The notes: a model not told the origin generated them from the sequence alone. A DNA stretch of 64,000 nucleotides from 2-02-FULL-55-14 sp964534125 (GCA_964534125.1 CAZHOJ010000012.1:30625-94624), one strand, 5' to 3'. Shown: positions 26,250 to 35,803, counted from the stretch's first letter. Made by a program: numbers and translations.

Positions 26250-27554
26250 ATGAATTTCCCCGTCTGGGAGGTTCCGTACCTGGGGGGACCGTTGCTGATC
26301 GGGATCATCTCGGTCGTACACGTGTTCGTCTCGCATTTCGCCGTCGGCGGAGGATTCTTCCTCGTCATGACCGAGATGAAGGCGTATCGCGAGAACTCGC
26401 CCTCCCTCCTGTCGTACGTCAAGATGCACTCGAAGTTCTTCATGCTCCTGTCGGTCGTGTTCGGCGCGATGACAGGCGTGGCGATCTGGTTCACCATCCA
26501 GCTCGTCCATCCATCCGGCACGTCGGCCCTGATCCACTCGTTCGTCTGGGGGTGGGCCATTGAATGGGTCTTCTTCATCGTCGAGGTCTCGTCGATCATC
26601 ATCTACGTCGCAATGTGGGACCGGATGTCCCGGAAAGCTCACGTGACGGTCGGGTGGATCTACGCTGCGAGCGGCTTCCTGACCCTGGCGGTGATCAACG
26701 CCATTGTTGCGTTCATGCTGACGCCCGGCGACTGGCTTGAGACGAAGAGCTTCTGGGACGGTATCTTCAATCCTACCTATCTCCCTGCGCTCGTGACGCG
26801 CTTCCTCCTCTGCATTGCCCTCGCGGGGGTGTATGCGTTCCTGACGGCGGCATACTTCAAGGATACGGACACGAAGGCCAACGTGGTCCGGTATGCGTCG
26901 AAGTGGGTGCTGCTCGGTGTCGTGCTGCTTCCGCTCGCTCTCTGGTGGTACATGTCCCTCATTCCGGAGAGTGCGGTGACGATCATGCAGGACGGCATCC
27001 CGTACATCGCCCTGACGGCAGAGTATGGGATCTACGTCATTGCGCTGCTCTTCCTGCTAACGCTCGTGCCGCTCATCCGTCCGCGGTCGTTCAACATGGC
27101 GATGGCCATCGTCATCTTCCTCCTCGCATCCGGCGTGATGTTCACCTTCGAGCGGGTACGCGAGGCGTCTCGGAAGCCGTATGTCATCTACGGCTACATG
27201 TATTCCAATTCGGTCCGTGTCGATGATGTCGAGCCGACACGCGAAGCGGGTCTGCTCGCAACAGCAAAATGGATCTCACACACAGAGATCACGGAAGAGA
27301 ACAAGGTCGCTGTCGGCCAGGAGATCTTCCGCGTCCAGTGTTCCAGCTGTCACACGACCGCAGGATACCAGAACATCGTGCCATATCTCGAAGACAGGAC
27401 TGAGGACGACCTGTACATCATCATTACCGACCTCGATATGTTCCGTGGGTTCATGCCGCCGTTCGCGGGGAACGACGACGAGAAGCTCGCCCTCGCTGCA
27501 TACCTGATGACGCTGAAACAGCCAGCCGCACCGCTGGCCGGGGAAGGAGAGTGA
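26250..27554 (+). CDS. Cytochrome bd-like oxidase subunit I with C-terminal cytochrome c
   Basis: 434 residues, AAGGAG upstream. About nine membrane helices. The first contains SHFAVGGGFFLVMTE, matching the heme-ligand His region of CydA; IEWVFFIVEVSSIIIYV keeps two Glu residues in the spacing of the CydA proton-path/heme Glu pair. The GRQPW motif of the quinol-binding Q-loop is not present. From ~residue 355 a soluble class I cytochrome c follows with Cys364-Ser-Ser-Cys367-His368 and an axial Met candidate in RGFMPPFAG. This suggests electrons enter by cytochrome c rather than through the usual Q-loop. Operonic with the next gene (3 bases). Confidence 0.88.
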   Translation: MNFPVWEVPYLGGPLLIGIISVVHVFVSHFAVGGGFFLVMTEMKAYRENSPSLLSYVKMHSKFFMLLSVVFGAMTGVAIWFTIQLVHPSGTSALIHSFVWGWAIEWVFFIVEVSSIIIYVAMWDRMSRKAHVTVGWIYAASGFLTLAVINAIVAFMLTPGDWLETKSFWDGIFNPTYLPALVTRFLLCIALAGVYAFLTAAYFKDTDTKANVVRYASKWVLLGVVLLPLALWWYMSLIPESAVTIMQDGIPYIALTAEYGIYVIALLFLLTLVPLIRPRSFNMAMAIVIFLLASGVMFTFERVREASRKPYVIYGYMYSNSVRVDDVEPTREAGLLATAKWISHTEITEENKVAVGQEIFRVQCSSCHTTAGYQNIVPYLEDRTEDDLYIIITDLDMFRGFMPPFAGNDDEKLALAAYLMTLKQPAAPLAGEGE

Positions 27555-27557
27555 GCC

Positions 27558-28676
27558 ATGGAACAATTGCTGATACCCGCGGCTGACGCGATGCCCATTC
27601 CGGCACCCGTCTGGCTCCTGAAGTTCCTTCTTCTGTTCACGTTCTTCCTCCACCTCATCCCGATGAACATCATCCTCGGGGGAAGCTTCACGACGCTGTT
27701 CGCCGACTGGTTCGGACGGAAGAAGAACAGCGAATACCATCTCGCCCTTGCCCGGTCATTCTCGAAGGCGATCCCGACCGCAATGGCGTTCACGATCACG
27801 CTCGGCATCGCTCCCCTCCTCTTCCTGCAGGTGCTCTACGGGCAGCTCTTCTACGCGTCCAGCATCCTGATGGGGTGGCCCTGGCTGCTGATCGTTGGGC
27901 TCATCATCACGGCATATTACAGCTTCTATACCTACTCCTACCGCTGGGAGAAGATGCACGCTGCCCGACTCGCGGTCATCGCTCTCGGCGCAGTACTCGT
28001 CGGCATCGTAGCAATGATCTACCGGAACAACATGACGCTCATGCTCCTGCCCGAGACGTTTCGCGCGACCTACTTCCAGGACCCGGCAGGAACGCTGATG
28101 AGCGTCGATGAGGCCACGTCCCTGCCGCGTTTCCTGCACTTCTTCATCGGCGCATTCGCCGTAACAGGGCTGTTCATCGTCGTCTACGCGCTGCGGAAGC
28201 TGAGCTCGAGCGAAGCGTACGGACGGTGGGCACTGCGGTTCGGTGTGATCCTGTTCGCGTCGGCGACGCTGGTCGAGATGGCAGTGGGGATCTGGTACCT
28301 CGTAGCTTTGCCCAAGGATGTGATGATGCTCTTTATGGGAGGCAGCATTCTCGGCACTGCCTCGCTTGGCCTGGGCATCCTGCTCCCGTTCGGGAGCATG
28401 ATGCTGCTGATGATGTCGATGAAGGCCGAGAGACCGGCGAAGCAGGCATGGGGCGGCATCGGATTGCTCGTGCTGACGCTGGTGTTCATGGTGATCATGC
28501 GGGACATCGTACGGGACGGCTACCTGGCGGGGACGTTCGACGTGTATGACCGGGTGACCGATCCGCAGTGGGGAGTCATCGCGATCTTCACGGTTCTCCT
28601 TCTGCTGGGCCTTGGCGTGGTGGGATACATGCTGAAGCTGGTAATGGACGCGATGAAAGGTCCGAAGCCGAACTGA
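27558..28676 (+). CDS. Membrane partner subunit of the bd-like oxidase
   Basis: 372 residues, starts 3 bases after subunit I. About nine hydrophobic segments with His in the second (LFTFFLHLIPMNIILGG) and a conserved-looking LPRFLHFFIGAFAVTG helix. It is not a close CydB match; it looks more like a diverged CydA-type helix bundle. By operon and topology it is the second membrane subunit, possibly holding extra heme b. Whether the complex reduces oxygen, or works as a quinol-cytochrome c oxidoreductase, cannot be read from sequence. Confidence 0.82.
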   Translation: MEQLLIPAADAMPIPAPVWLLKFLLLFTFFLHLIPMNIILGGSFTTLFADWFGRKKNSEYHLALARSFSKAIPTAMAFTITLGIAPLLFLQVLYGQLFYASSILMGWPWLLIVGLIITAYYSFYTYSYRWEKMHAARLAVIALGAVLVGIVAMIYRNNMTLMLLPETFRATYFQDPAGTLMSVDEATSLPRFLHFFIGAFAVTGLFIVVYALRKLSSSEAYGRWALRFGVILFASATLVEMAVGIWYLVALPKDVMMLFMGGSILGTASLGLGILLPFGSMMLLMMSMKAERPAKQAWGGIGLLVLTLVFMVIMRDIVRDGYLAGTFDVYDRVTDPQWGVIAIFTVLLLLGLGVVGYMLKLVMDAMKGPKPN

Positions 28677-28702
28677 ACGGAACATGTCAGCCGATACAAG
28701 CG

Positions 28703-28734
28703 AAGAAGGCCGGACAGAGCGCTCCGGCCTTCTT
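28703..28734. terminator. Bidirectional terminator between convergent genes
   Basis: Perfect 12-bp stem AAGAAGGCCGGA/TCCGGCCTTCTT with an 8-base loop, placed between the converging oxidase operon (stop 28676) and the TPR lipoprotein gene (stop 28757). Arms start A-rich and end T-rich, so it can serve both strands. Confidence 0.85.
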
Positions 28735-28756
28735 GTGTGTACGCAGGTGTGGCTGT

Positions 28757-29974
28757 TCAGGGGGCGAACTTCTGCTTCAGGGCCCGGATCTGTTCGCCAT
28801 AGACAGGGCCGAGGTCCGATCCGTTGTCAAGCCCTTCTGCAAAGTCGATCCAGTGCATGGCCTCATCGTTCTTCTCCGCCGTGTGCAGCTCATCCGCCAG
28901 CGTGATCGCCGCATAGATGACATTGCGGACGATGTTCTTCGTCCCCACCCGCCGGACCGGGCTCCTGTCCTGTTCGCTCACCCACGGGCCGAAGAAATCC
29001 TCGACGCGGAACGACTCCAGCGACAGTCGCAACTGATCTGCATCCGGTACTGGTTCCGGGTCCATGGTTACCAACCGTGAGGCTCCGGCGTATACCAACG
29101 GCTCTCCGAACTTTTCCGCATAGGTCTCAGGAACGGTCATCGCGAACGCTACCGGGTTCCGGATCTTCCCCGCCTTCCACATACTGATCCATCCGCGAAT
29201 GATGTCCTCAGCGGGAGTCTCGATGACCCCATCCTCCCCTTGCCGCACCGTCAGGCCATCGAGTTCTGCATCACTGAACGGCAGCGCAACGCCGCGGACA
29301 TCGCGAAGGTATCGGGCACACCACGGTTCACTCAGCATCCCCCGGTTCACGACCACCACATCGGGCCTGCGTTCTTCGACCACCTGCATCGCGACGCAGG
29401 GGTAGGTATCCATGTCGCCGTTCGTGATCAGGATAGCGTTCTTCGGGAGCGACGTCAGGACCCATTCCGTGTAGGAGAGAAGCGCCTTAGGGAAGAATCC
29501 GGTCTCGATCATTTTCTCGGCGGCCTGCGACATCACCTCCCGGTCGCCACGCCGCACCGACTCACCCCACAGTGTCAGCCAGGGATTTCCGTCCTTCGGG
29601 TCGCACCGGGCAGCTTCACGCAGGTGGACCCACGTCGTCTCGGAGTCGGCCCCTTCCCATTCGCCCACGAGCGGATTCGATGCTTCAGCGATCACCGTGT
29701 GGGCAAAGGAATTGCACGGCTCCATCTCCAGGGCACGGCGGGCGGTCTCGACGGCCTTTTGCTTCTTCCCGAATCGTCTGTACGTATCCGCGAGATAGGC
29801 GAGCGTCCGGCCATCCACGGCCTCTGATGCGGCGATCTCTTCGAAGATGGGGAGTGCTTGTTCGAGGCTGTTCTGCTCGTAGAGAAATAATGCTGCCTCG
29901 AAATCAGCCGGCTCGCGTGTACAGGAGAAGAGGAGAACAAGGAGAAAGGGAAGGATCAGTGATGGAGGTCTCAT
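28757..29974 (-). CDS. TPR lipoprotein with a DUF2723-like soluble domain
   Basis: 405 residues from ATG 29974 with AGGAG upstream; the frame extends further but lacks a ribosome site. Lipobox LLFS-Cys. Residues ~25-110 form TPR-like helices (LAYLADTYRRFGKKQKAVETARRALEM; shown to ~20-residue repeat spacing). Residues ~165-260 resemble the soluble tail of DUF2723/GT117 membrane proteins (ILITNGDMDTYPCVAMQ, RRPDVVVVNRGML), but no multi-helix membrane part is present. So it may be a detached accessory domain. Function unknown. Convergent with the oxidase genes. Confidence 0.8.
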   Translation of the reverse strand: MRPPSLILPFLLVLLFSCTREPADFEAALFLYEQNSLEQALPIFEEIAASEAVDGRTLAYLADTYRRFGKKQKAVETARRALEMEPCNSFAHTVIAEASNPLVGEWEGADSETTWVHLREAARCDPKDGNPWLTLWGESVRRGDREVMSQAAEKMIETGFFPKALLSYTEWVLTSLPKNAILITNGDMDTYPCVAMQVVEERRPDVVVVNRGMLSEPWCARYLRDVRGVALPFSDAELDGLTVRQGEDGVIETPAEDIIRGWISMWKAGKIRNPVAFAMTVPETYAEKFGEPLVYAGASRLVTMDPEPVPDADQLRLSLESFRVEDFFGPWVSEQDRSPVRRVGTKNIVRNVIYAAITLADELHTAEKNDEAMHWIDFAEGLDNGSDLGPVYGEQIRALKQKFAP

Positions 29975-30237
29975 GATCGGATCTCCTTCGAAATGATTAT
30001 GACAGGATCTCCGGACAACATCGTACAAAGGTGAAGAGTGTGTACAGCAAAGTCAAACTGCATCGGTATGCAGAAACAGGAATGCGCAAACAAACACGCA
30101 CAGGTGGGGAATTCTGACATTCAATCGACGTCGTTCGACAGCTTCGTGCGCGACTCCCACTGCTCCAGAGCCGGGCTGTTCCGGGATAGATCAAATGATT
30201 CCCGGAATTCCCTCACCAACCTCGAAATCCCTGGTCT

Positions 30238-30295
30238 CTGACCTCTGTCTTCTGACTACTGTCTGCTGCCTTCTGCCTCTTGTTTCTCCCACACA
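30238..30295. repeat. CTACTGTC-type repeat overlapping the end of the M1 peptidase gene
   Basis: Pyrimidine-rich iterations (CTCTGTCTTCTGACTACTG, then TCTGCTGCCTTCTGCC). The 19 bases CTACTGTCTGCTGCCTTCT at 30256-30274 are identical to 52574-52592. In both places the repeat supplies the stop codon and last codons of a minus-strand gene. Confidence 0.7.
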
Positions 30296-32184
30296 TTATT
30301 CTTTCTATCAAGGTCCGCGAAGTAGTACTTCGGATCTATCTCGACCTTCACCACCGGCGACGCGGCAGGCACGGTGATGGATGCCGTCATCTTTCCCGAC
30401 AACCATTCATCTTCGGATATCCGGTACTCGCCTGTCGATCCATCCTCATGGGTGACGGTCAGCAGAACCGGCATCGGCACCCAACCCTTGTCCTCGACGG
30501 TTATGACGGCACCGTCGGCGGTCTGCTCCACTCCGGCCACAGCCTGGTCGAGCGTCCAGGTCTCGTAGTACCACGCACGGACGAACCAGCTCAGGTCCTT
30601 GCCGCTCTCAGCGGAGAAGATGTTGAACATATCCCATGGGTACGGATGCTTCCACGCCCACGTCTGCATGTACTTTCTGTACGCTTTCAGGAACATCTCT
30701 TCTCCCAAGACCCCCTTGTACATGTGCAGAATGGACGCAGGTTTCGCGTATGATGCGACCCCATATGCCCAGCCGTTGCTGTGGAAATTGGACCAACGCA
30801 TGATCTCCCCCTCCTGCCCTGCTCGTGCGATGGGGAGATAGCCGTTGAACCTGTCCGCGGCATCCGCTGAATCCGGAAAGATCCCACGGATCGCCTCGTC
30901 CGTGTGGAATGACGTTGTCCCTTCGTCCATCCAGCTGTAGCGCCGCTCATCGGTGTTGACGATCATCGGCACCCACATGTGTGCCTCCTCGTGCGCATGG
31001 ACGCCGAACAGGCTCATCAGGGGAGCGCGATCGTAGCCGCCGATGACGGTCATCATCGGAAATTCCATCCCGCCGCCGATGATACCGTCTGCCTCGACAG
31101 CGGTCATGTGCGGCCATGGATACGGCACCGATGTATATCCCGAGAGGAACGCGATGGATTTCTGCGTGTATTCGACGGAGTGCTTCCATTTCGGTTGGGT
31201 CTCGCGCCAGAACGCATGCGCCATCGCAAAGCGGCCTTTCCCGACGGGTGTGCGTGCGGCCTCCCAGGTGGAATGCCGTGTGGCCAGGAAGGCCACATCG
31301 TGGACATTCTTTGCTGAGAAGGTCCAGCTGAGCCAGCCGTTCTTCCCCTTCTTTGTCGCCGTCCCGAAATCTTCCGGACCGACGATGCGATACGTTTCGT
31401 CGCTTTCCCGGGCGGTCTTCAGCCTCCCGAACACAGCGTCAGACAGGTTGTCCTTCGCATTCACAAGCTCTCCTGTTCCCCACAACAGCCAATCCTCCGG
31501 CATCTCGATGGTGTACTCGTAGTCCCCGAACGGCGCATAGAATTCGGCGACGCCGAGGAACGCATCGCTCTGCCATCCGACAACGTCATTGAAGACCTGC
31601 ATCTGCGGGTACCAGTATCCGATATAAAAGAGGCTGTCGGTATCGTAGCCCATGCGCGCGCTGATCCCCTTCTGCGGGATGGCGAACGCATAGTCGATGG
31701 CGATGGTGCTCGTGCCACCGGGAGGGAGCGGGTCCGGCGAGAAGACCGTCATGCTCGTTCCATTCACGAAATACCGCGCGCCCGATCGGCCTCCTTCGTG
31801 CAGGCGCATGCCTCCCACGACGACATCATGCAGCTCGATGCCGTCGGTCGTCTCGACGCGAAGGAGCCGCATCGCATCATCCGTATGGATGTTCTGCAGG
31901 AGCGACAGCCGGAGTGTCCGGAGCGTATCGGGGGAGTTGTTGTGGTAGGTGATGACCGCTTTCCCCTCGAGACGTTTGTGCTCGGGGAGGATACGGGCAT
32001 GAATGACATAGTCGGCAGTGTTCTGCCAGTACTTCTCTCCGGGGACGCCGGTATCGGTGCGTGTACCGGCCTTCACCGCACGCTGGAAGTCCTGATCGGG
32101 TACGACCGGGTAAGGTCGCGGGCGTTCCACCTGTGCCGCGGCAGCAGTGACGAGGAACAATACGACAAACATCGCTCTTGACAT
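30256..32184 (-). CDS. M1 family zinc aminopeptidase, secreted
   Basis: 642 residues; ATG with AGGAG upstream. Signal peptide (MSRAMFVVLFLVTAAAAQ). The M1 catalytic domain has GGGMEFPMMT (the GxMEN-like exopeptidase region) and HEEAH (His398, His402) followed by the Glu ligand in SWMDEGTTSF. The C-terminal ~100 residues are beta-rich (VITVEDKGWVPMPVLLTV). Removes N-terminal residues from peptides in the envelope. The last ~9 residues (KQEAEGSRQ) are encoded by intergenic repeat sequence rather than by a conserved domain. Confidence 0.93.
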   Translation of the reverse strand: MSRAMFVVLFLVTAAAAQVERPRPYPVVPDQDFQRAVKAGTRTDTGVPGEKYWQNTADYVIHARILPEHKRLEGKAVITYHNNSPDTLRTLRLSLLQNIHTDDAMRLLRVETTDGIELHDVVVGGMRLHEGGRSGARYFVNGTSMTVFSPDPLPPGGTSTIAIDYAFAIPQKGISARMGYDTDSLFYIGYWYPQMQVFNDVVGWQSDAFLGVAEFYAPFGDYEYTIEMPEDWLLWGTGELVNAKDNLSDAVFGRLKTARESDETYRIVGPEDFGTATKKGKNGWLSWTFSAKNVHDVAFLATRHSTWEAARTPVGKGRFAMAHAFWRETQPKWKHSVEYTQKSIAFLSGYTSVPYPWPHMTAVEADGIIGGGMEFPMMTVIGGYDRAPLMSLFGVHAHEEAHMWVPMIVNTDERRYSWMDEGTTSFHTDEAIRGIFPDSADAADRFNGYLPIARAGQEGEIMRWSNFHSNGWAYGVASYAKPASILHMYKGVLGEEMFLKAYRKYMQTWAWKHPYPWDMFNIFSAESGKDLSWFVRAWYYETWTLDQAVAGVEQTADGAVITVEDKGWVPMPVLLTVTHEDGSTGEYRISEDEWLSGKMTASITVPAASPVVKVEIDPKYYFADLDRKNNVWEKQEAEGSRQ

Positions 32185-32324
32185 GATCGGCTCCTATTGA
32201 CACAAAGGAATGGTACCGGAGAGTGTACGGATTTCGGGGCCCCGGGTTGCTATCGGGTCCATTTCGCGCCGGCCTGCACTCGGGTGCGTCACCGACGCCA
32301 GGACGGACTTCTCATAGACGGGGA

Positions 32325-32723
32325 TTACGCGGAGCTGAACTCCGTCGGGGGGCCGAGATACTTCTTGAAGACGTCCTGCAGCTCTCTTGCCGGGACGGGT
32401 TTGGTGAGGATGTGCACGACGCCCGGGAGCTGTTTCAGGCTTTGGTCGCGGATACTGTCGAGCGCCGTGATAATGATGACAGGAATGTCCTTCGTTTTCG
32501 GGTCGGCTCTCAGTGCGCTGAGGACCTCGAAGCCGCTCATTCCCGGCATCATGATGTCGAGGAGGATGAGCCGCACCGGTTCTGACCGGGCGAGCCGAAG
32601 CGCTTCTTCGCCATCGCCGGCAGTGATCGGGTCGTAGCCGGCGAACTTTGCTAGTCTCTCCTGGATGAGAAGGAGCGACTCCTGGTCGTCGACGATCAGG
32701 ACCTTCTTTTTCTGAATGGGCAT
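32325..32723 (-). CDS. Stand-alone response regulator receiver domain (CheY-like)
   Basis: 132 residues, a single receiver domain: acidic pair VDDQE, phospho-acceptor Asp in LILLDIMMPGMSGFE, switch Thr in IIITALDS, and the conserved Lys in ILTKPVPA. No output domain, so it acts by protein contact or in a phosphorelay. It lies ~90 bases downstream of the K+ channel gene in the same direction. No histidine kinase adjacent. Confidence 0.93.
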   Translation of the reverse strand: MPIQKKKVLIVDDQESLLLIQERLAKFAGYDPITAGDGEEALRLARSEPVRLILLDIMMPGMSGFEVLSALRADPKTKDIPVIIITALDSIRDQSLKQLPGVVHILTKPVPARELQDVFKKYLGPPTEFSSA

Positions 32724-32812
32724 AGGTACAGACCTTCGTTGTCAGACGCTGTGTTCATCCGGTACGGTAGCGAGTATTGCCTGAAGAGTAAAGAGGGTCG
32801 TGCGGATCCGCA

Positions 32813-33700
32813 TCACGGGCCGCCTTCCGGTCCCGGCGGGCCGTGCGGCCCTGCCGTTGAAGGACCATCAAGCCGGGCGCCGCAGTGCTTGCAGTATTGG
32901 GCGTCCTCTTCGTGGGACGACAATCCGCAGGAGCCGCACGCCCGGCCCCGCGTTGTCCTCGCCATGCCAAGCTCAACAGTAACGATACCCGTCGGGACGG
33001 CGATGATGCCGTACCCGATGATCATGATGATCGACGCGAACGCCTGTCCGAGAGGTGTCCGAGGGGAGATGTCGCCATACCCGACGGTCGTCAGGGTGAC
33101 GATGGCCCAGTAGATGGACCGCGGGATGCTCGTGAAGCCGTTCTCCGGCCCTTCGACAAGGTACATGAACGAGCCGATGACGACCACAATGGTCAGTACA
33201 GCGAACAGGAAGAGCATGATCTTCCGCCGCGCACCCCTGAGGGCAGTCATCAGCATGCGAGCTTCGCCGATGTACCGCACGAACTTGAGCACACGGAACA
33301 CGCGGAGCACGCGAAGGATGCGGACGACCAGCAGATACTGGGATCCCGCGATCACCAGACTGAGATAGGTTGGGATGATGGCGAGAAGGTCGACAATACC
33401 GAAGAAACTGAGCGCATAGGCGAGCGGTTGCCGGATGGATATGAGGCGGAGCAGATACTCAATGGTGAAGAGGATGGTGAAGAACCACTCGACCATGAAC
33501 AAGAGCTCGCCGTACTGCGCACGGACCTCGCTCATGCTGTCGAACATGACCACCACAACACTGAGGATGATGCTCCACATCAGGACAATGTCGAAGAAGC
33601 GTCCGGCACGTGTATCATGGCCAAAGATGACAGTGTACAGCGCATAGCGCCATCCTTTCTTGGCCTGGTGGGTCTCGGGGTTCAATCCTGTGTCGATCAT
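32813..33700 (-). CDS. Voltage-gated potassium channel with C-terminal zinc ribbon
   Basis: 295 residues from ATG 33700. The frame continues upstream to 33772 but that part lies in the M13 gene's terminator hairpin, so the downstream Met is preferred. Six-helix channel: S4-like arginine ladder VVRILRVLRVFRVLKFVR, pore helix and selectivity filter TVGYGD, then S6. The cytosolic tail has a zinc ribbon CGSCG-x(9)-CKHCG and a Pro/Gly-rich end. The ribbon on a Kv-type channel suggests metal- or partner-dependent gating; unproven. Confidence 0.93.
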   Translation of the reverse strand: MIDTGLNPETHQAKKGWRYALYTVIFGHDTRAGRFFDIVLMWSIILSVVVVMFDSMSEVRAQYGELLFMVEWFFTILFTIEYLLRLISIRQPLAYALSFFGIVDLLAIIPTYLSLVIAGSQYLLVVRILRVLRVFRVLKFVRYIGEARMLMTALRGARRKIMLFLFAVLTIVVVIGSFMYLVEGPENGFTSIPRSIYWAIVTLTTVGYGDISPRTPLGQAFASIIMIIGYGIIAVPTGIVTVELGMARTTRGRACGSCGLSSHEEDAQYCKHCGARLDGPSTAGPHGPPGPEGGP

Positions 33701-33740
33701 CGCTCTGTCCCGCCTTTCATGACCTAAGGTAGCAACAAAA

Positions 33741-33770
33741 GACCCGCCGGGCATCATCTCCCGGCGGGTC
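33741..33770 (-). terminator. Terminator of the M13 peptidase gene
   Basis: Perfect 11-bp stem GACCCGCCGGG/CCCGGCGGGTC with 8-base loop; on the minus strand it is followed by TTTTGTTGC. It sits 23 bases after the M13 stop. Confidence 0.88.
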
Positions 33771-33793
33771 ATGGATAACAGGACGGATGCGTC

Positions 33794-35803
33794 CTACCAG
33801 ATCTTCACGCGAATCTCGTCGGAGCGGTACATCGGATCTCCCTCCGTCACGTCAAAAGCGGCGTAGAATTCGGGCATGTTCGATACGATGCCGTTCGTAC
33901 GGTACTGGCTGGGGCTGTGCGGATCTGTCACGAGCCGATTGCGGAGCTCGTCGTCCCGGTACTTGCGGCCCCAGACCTGCGCCCATCCGAGGAAGAACCG
34001 CTGGTCGCCCGTGAAGCCGTCGACGACAGGAGCCTCCTTGCCGTCGAGCGACCGCTGGTACGCGTAGTATGCGATGGTCAGGCCGCCCAGGTCTGCGATG
34101 TTCTCGCCGAGCGTGAGCTTGCCGTTGACAGAGAGCGAGTCGATGGGACTGTATGCCCCGTACTGGTCGATCATCACCTGCGCCCTCTTCTCGAACTCGG
34201 TGCCGTCGGATTCCGTCCACCAATCGGACAGGTTCCCCTCTCCGTCGTACTTCCGTCCCTGATCGTCGAAGCCGTGCGTCAGCTCATGGCCGATGACTGC
34301 GCCGATACCGCCGTAGTTCACCGCATCATCGGCCGCCATGTTGAAGAACGGCGGCTGCAGGATGGCTGCGGGGAAGACGACCTCGTTCATGGTCGGGCTG
34401 TAGTATGCGTTGACCGTCTGCGGCGTCATGCCCCATTCCGTCCGGTCGATCGGCTCCCCCAGCTTGTTCAGCTGGCGCTGGGTCTCGAACTCTGCGGACG
34501 TCCGGAGGTTCTCGATCAGGTCATCCGGCTTGATCCCGAGCGACGTGTAATCGCGCCACTTGTCGGGATAGCCTATCTTCGAATTGAACTTCTCGAGCTT
34601 GGCGAGCGCTTTCTTTTTCGTCTCCTCGCCCATCCATTCCAGACCGTTGATGCGTTCCTTGAACGCCTCGCGGAGATTCGTCACGAGCTGCTGCATGCGC
34701 TCCTTCGCCTGGGGCGGGAAGTGCTTCTCCACGTAGAGCTTGCCCAGCATGAAGCCCAGATTGCGCTGAACGACGCTGATGCCCCGCTTCCAACGCGGCC
34801 GCTCTTCCTCCACTCCGCGGAGCGTCTTGCTGAAGAACGCAAAATCCTCTTCCGCGAAACTTGTGCTCATGTACGGCGCGCTCGCGGTGAGCAGACGCCA
34901 TGCGAAGTAGTCCTTCCAGTCCTGCAAGCCGGCGGTCTTGAAGAGCGATCCGAATGCTTTGAGATAGGTCGGCTGATAGACACGGACGTACTTCTGGTCT
35001 GCAAAGCCTGCGATGGCCGCGTAGCTTTGCCAATCGAAACCGTTCGCGGTGCGCCCGAGGTCCTTCAGGGCCACTTTGTTGTAGGTCTTGTCAGGGTCGC
35101 GGTTGTCCACGCGCGCCCAGTGTGCCTTCGCGATCTTCATCTCAAGGTCGAACACACGTTTGGCCATGCCGGCCGCGTCATCGTACCCGGCGAGCGAGAA
35201 CATCTTCTCCATGTGCGCGACCAGCTTCGTGCGGAACTCCGCGAACTTTGCATCCTCGCGAAGATAGTAATCGCGGTCGGGAAGGCTCAGACCAGCCTGG
35301 TAAAGATTGACGATGTACTCGGTCGAGTTCTTCGCGTCCTGTCCGACGAACTCCGAGAACGGGCCCGAGATGCCTACCCGCGACAGGCGAGCGGCGTGCT
35401 CGGCGAGGGCTTTCTTGTTCTCCAGCGCCTGGATCGCGTCGAGCTCCTCTTTGATGGCGCCAATGCCGAGCTCCTCGATGCGGGTGGTGTCCATGAAGCT
35501 CGCATACAGGTCGCCGATCTTCTGCTGGTCCGATCCTGGCTGCCTATCGGGCGCCTTTGCAGCGGCCTCGACGATTGTCCGGAGGTTCGCTTCGGCATCG
35601 TCGGAGAGCTTCGTGAAAGAACCGTAGTTCGACTTGTCCGCCGGGATCTCGAAGGACCTCAGCCACGTACCGTTCATATACTCGTAGAAATCGTCCTGCG
35701 GACGGACCGACGTGTCCATCATGGACGTATCGATGCCCGACTTGGGGCCCTGACAGGCTGCAAGTACAAGTGCGAACATCATAAAGGGAAGAATTCTCCT
35801 CAT
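33794..35803 (-). CDS. M13 family (neprilysin/PepO-like) endopeptidase lipoprotein
   Basis: 669 residues from ATG 35803 (the longer frame has no signal peptide). Signal MRRILPFMMFALVLAAC with lipobox Cys. The M13 N-terminal domain opens with DDFYEYMNGTWL. The catalytic domain has NAYYSPTMNEVVFPAAIL, the HExxH motif in GAVIGHELTHGFDDQG near residue 505 and the distal GENIADLGGLTIAY Glu ligand, and ends with the family-typical C-terminal Trp (IRVKIW). Cuts oligopeptides outside the cytoplasm. Confidence 0.96.
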   Translation of the reverse strand: MRRILPFMMFALVLAACQGPKSGIDTSMMDTSVRPQDDFYEYMNGTWLRSFEIPADKSNYGSFTKLSDDAEANLRTIVEAAAKAPDRQPGSDQQKIGDLYASFMDTTRIEELGIGAIKEELDAIQALENKKALAEHAARLSRVGISGPFSEFVGQDAKNSTEYIVNLYQAGLSLPDRDYYLREDAKFAEFRTKLVAHMEKMFSLAGYDDAAGMAKRVFDLEMKIAKAHWARVDNRDPDKTYNKVALKDLGRTANGFDWQSYAAIAGFADQKYVRVYQPTYLKAFGSLFKTAGLQDWKDYFAWRLLTASAPYMSTSFAEEDFAFFSKTLRGVEEERPRWKRGISVVQRNLGFMLGKLYVEKHFPPQAKERMQQLVTNLREAFKERINGLEWMGEETKKKALAKLEKFNSKIGYPDKWRDYTSLGIKPDDLIENLRTSAEFETQRQLNKLGEPIDRTEWGMTPQTVNAYYSPTMNEVVFPAAILQPPFFNMAADDAVNYGGIGAVIGHELTHGFDDQGRKYDGEGNLSDWWTESDGTEFEKRAQVMIDQYGAYSPIDSLSVNGKLTLGENIADLGGLTIAYYAYQRSLDGKEAPVVDGFTGDQRFFLGWAQVWGRKYRDDELRNRLVTDPHSPSQYRTNGIVSNMPEFYAAFDVTEGDPMYRSDEIRVKIW

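Noticed and set aside
33701..33772. Longer start for the K+ channel
   Set aside because: It begins in the M13 terminator hairpin; the Met at 33700 gives a normal N-terminus.
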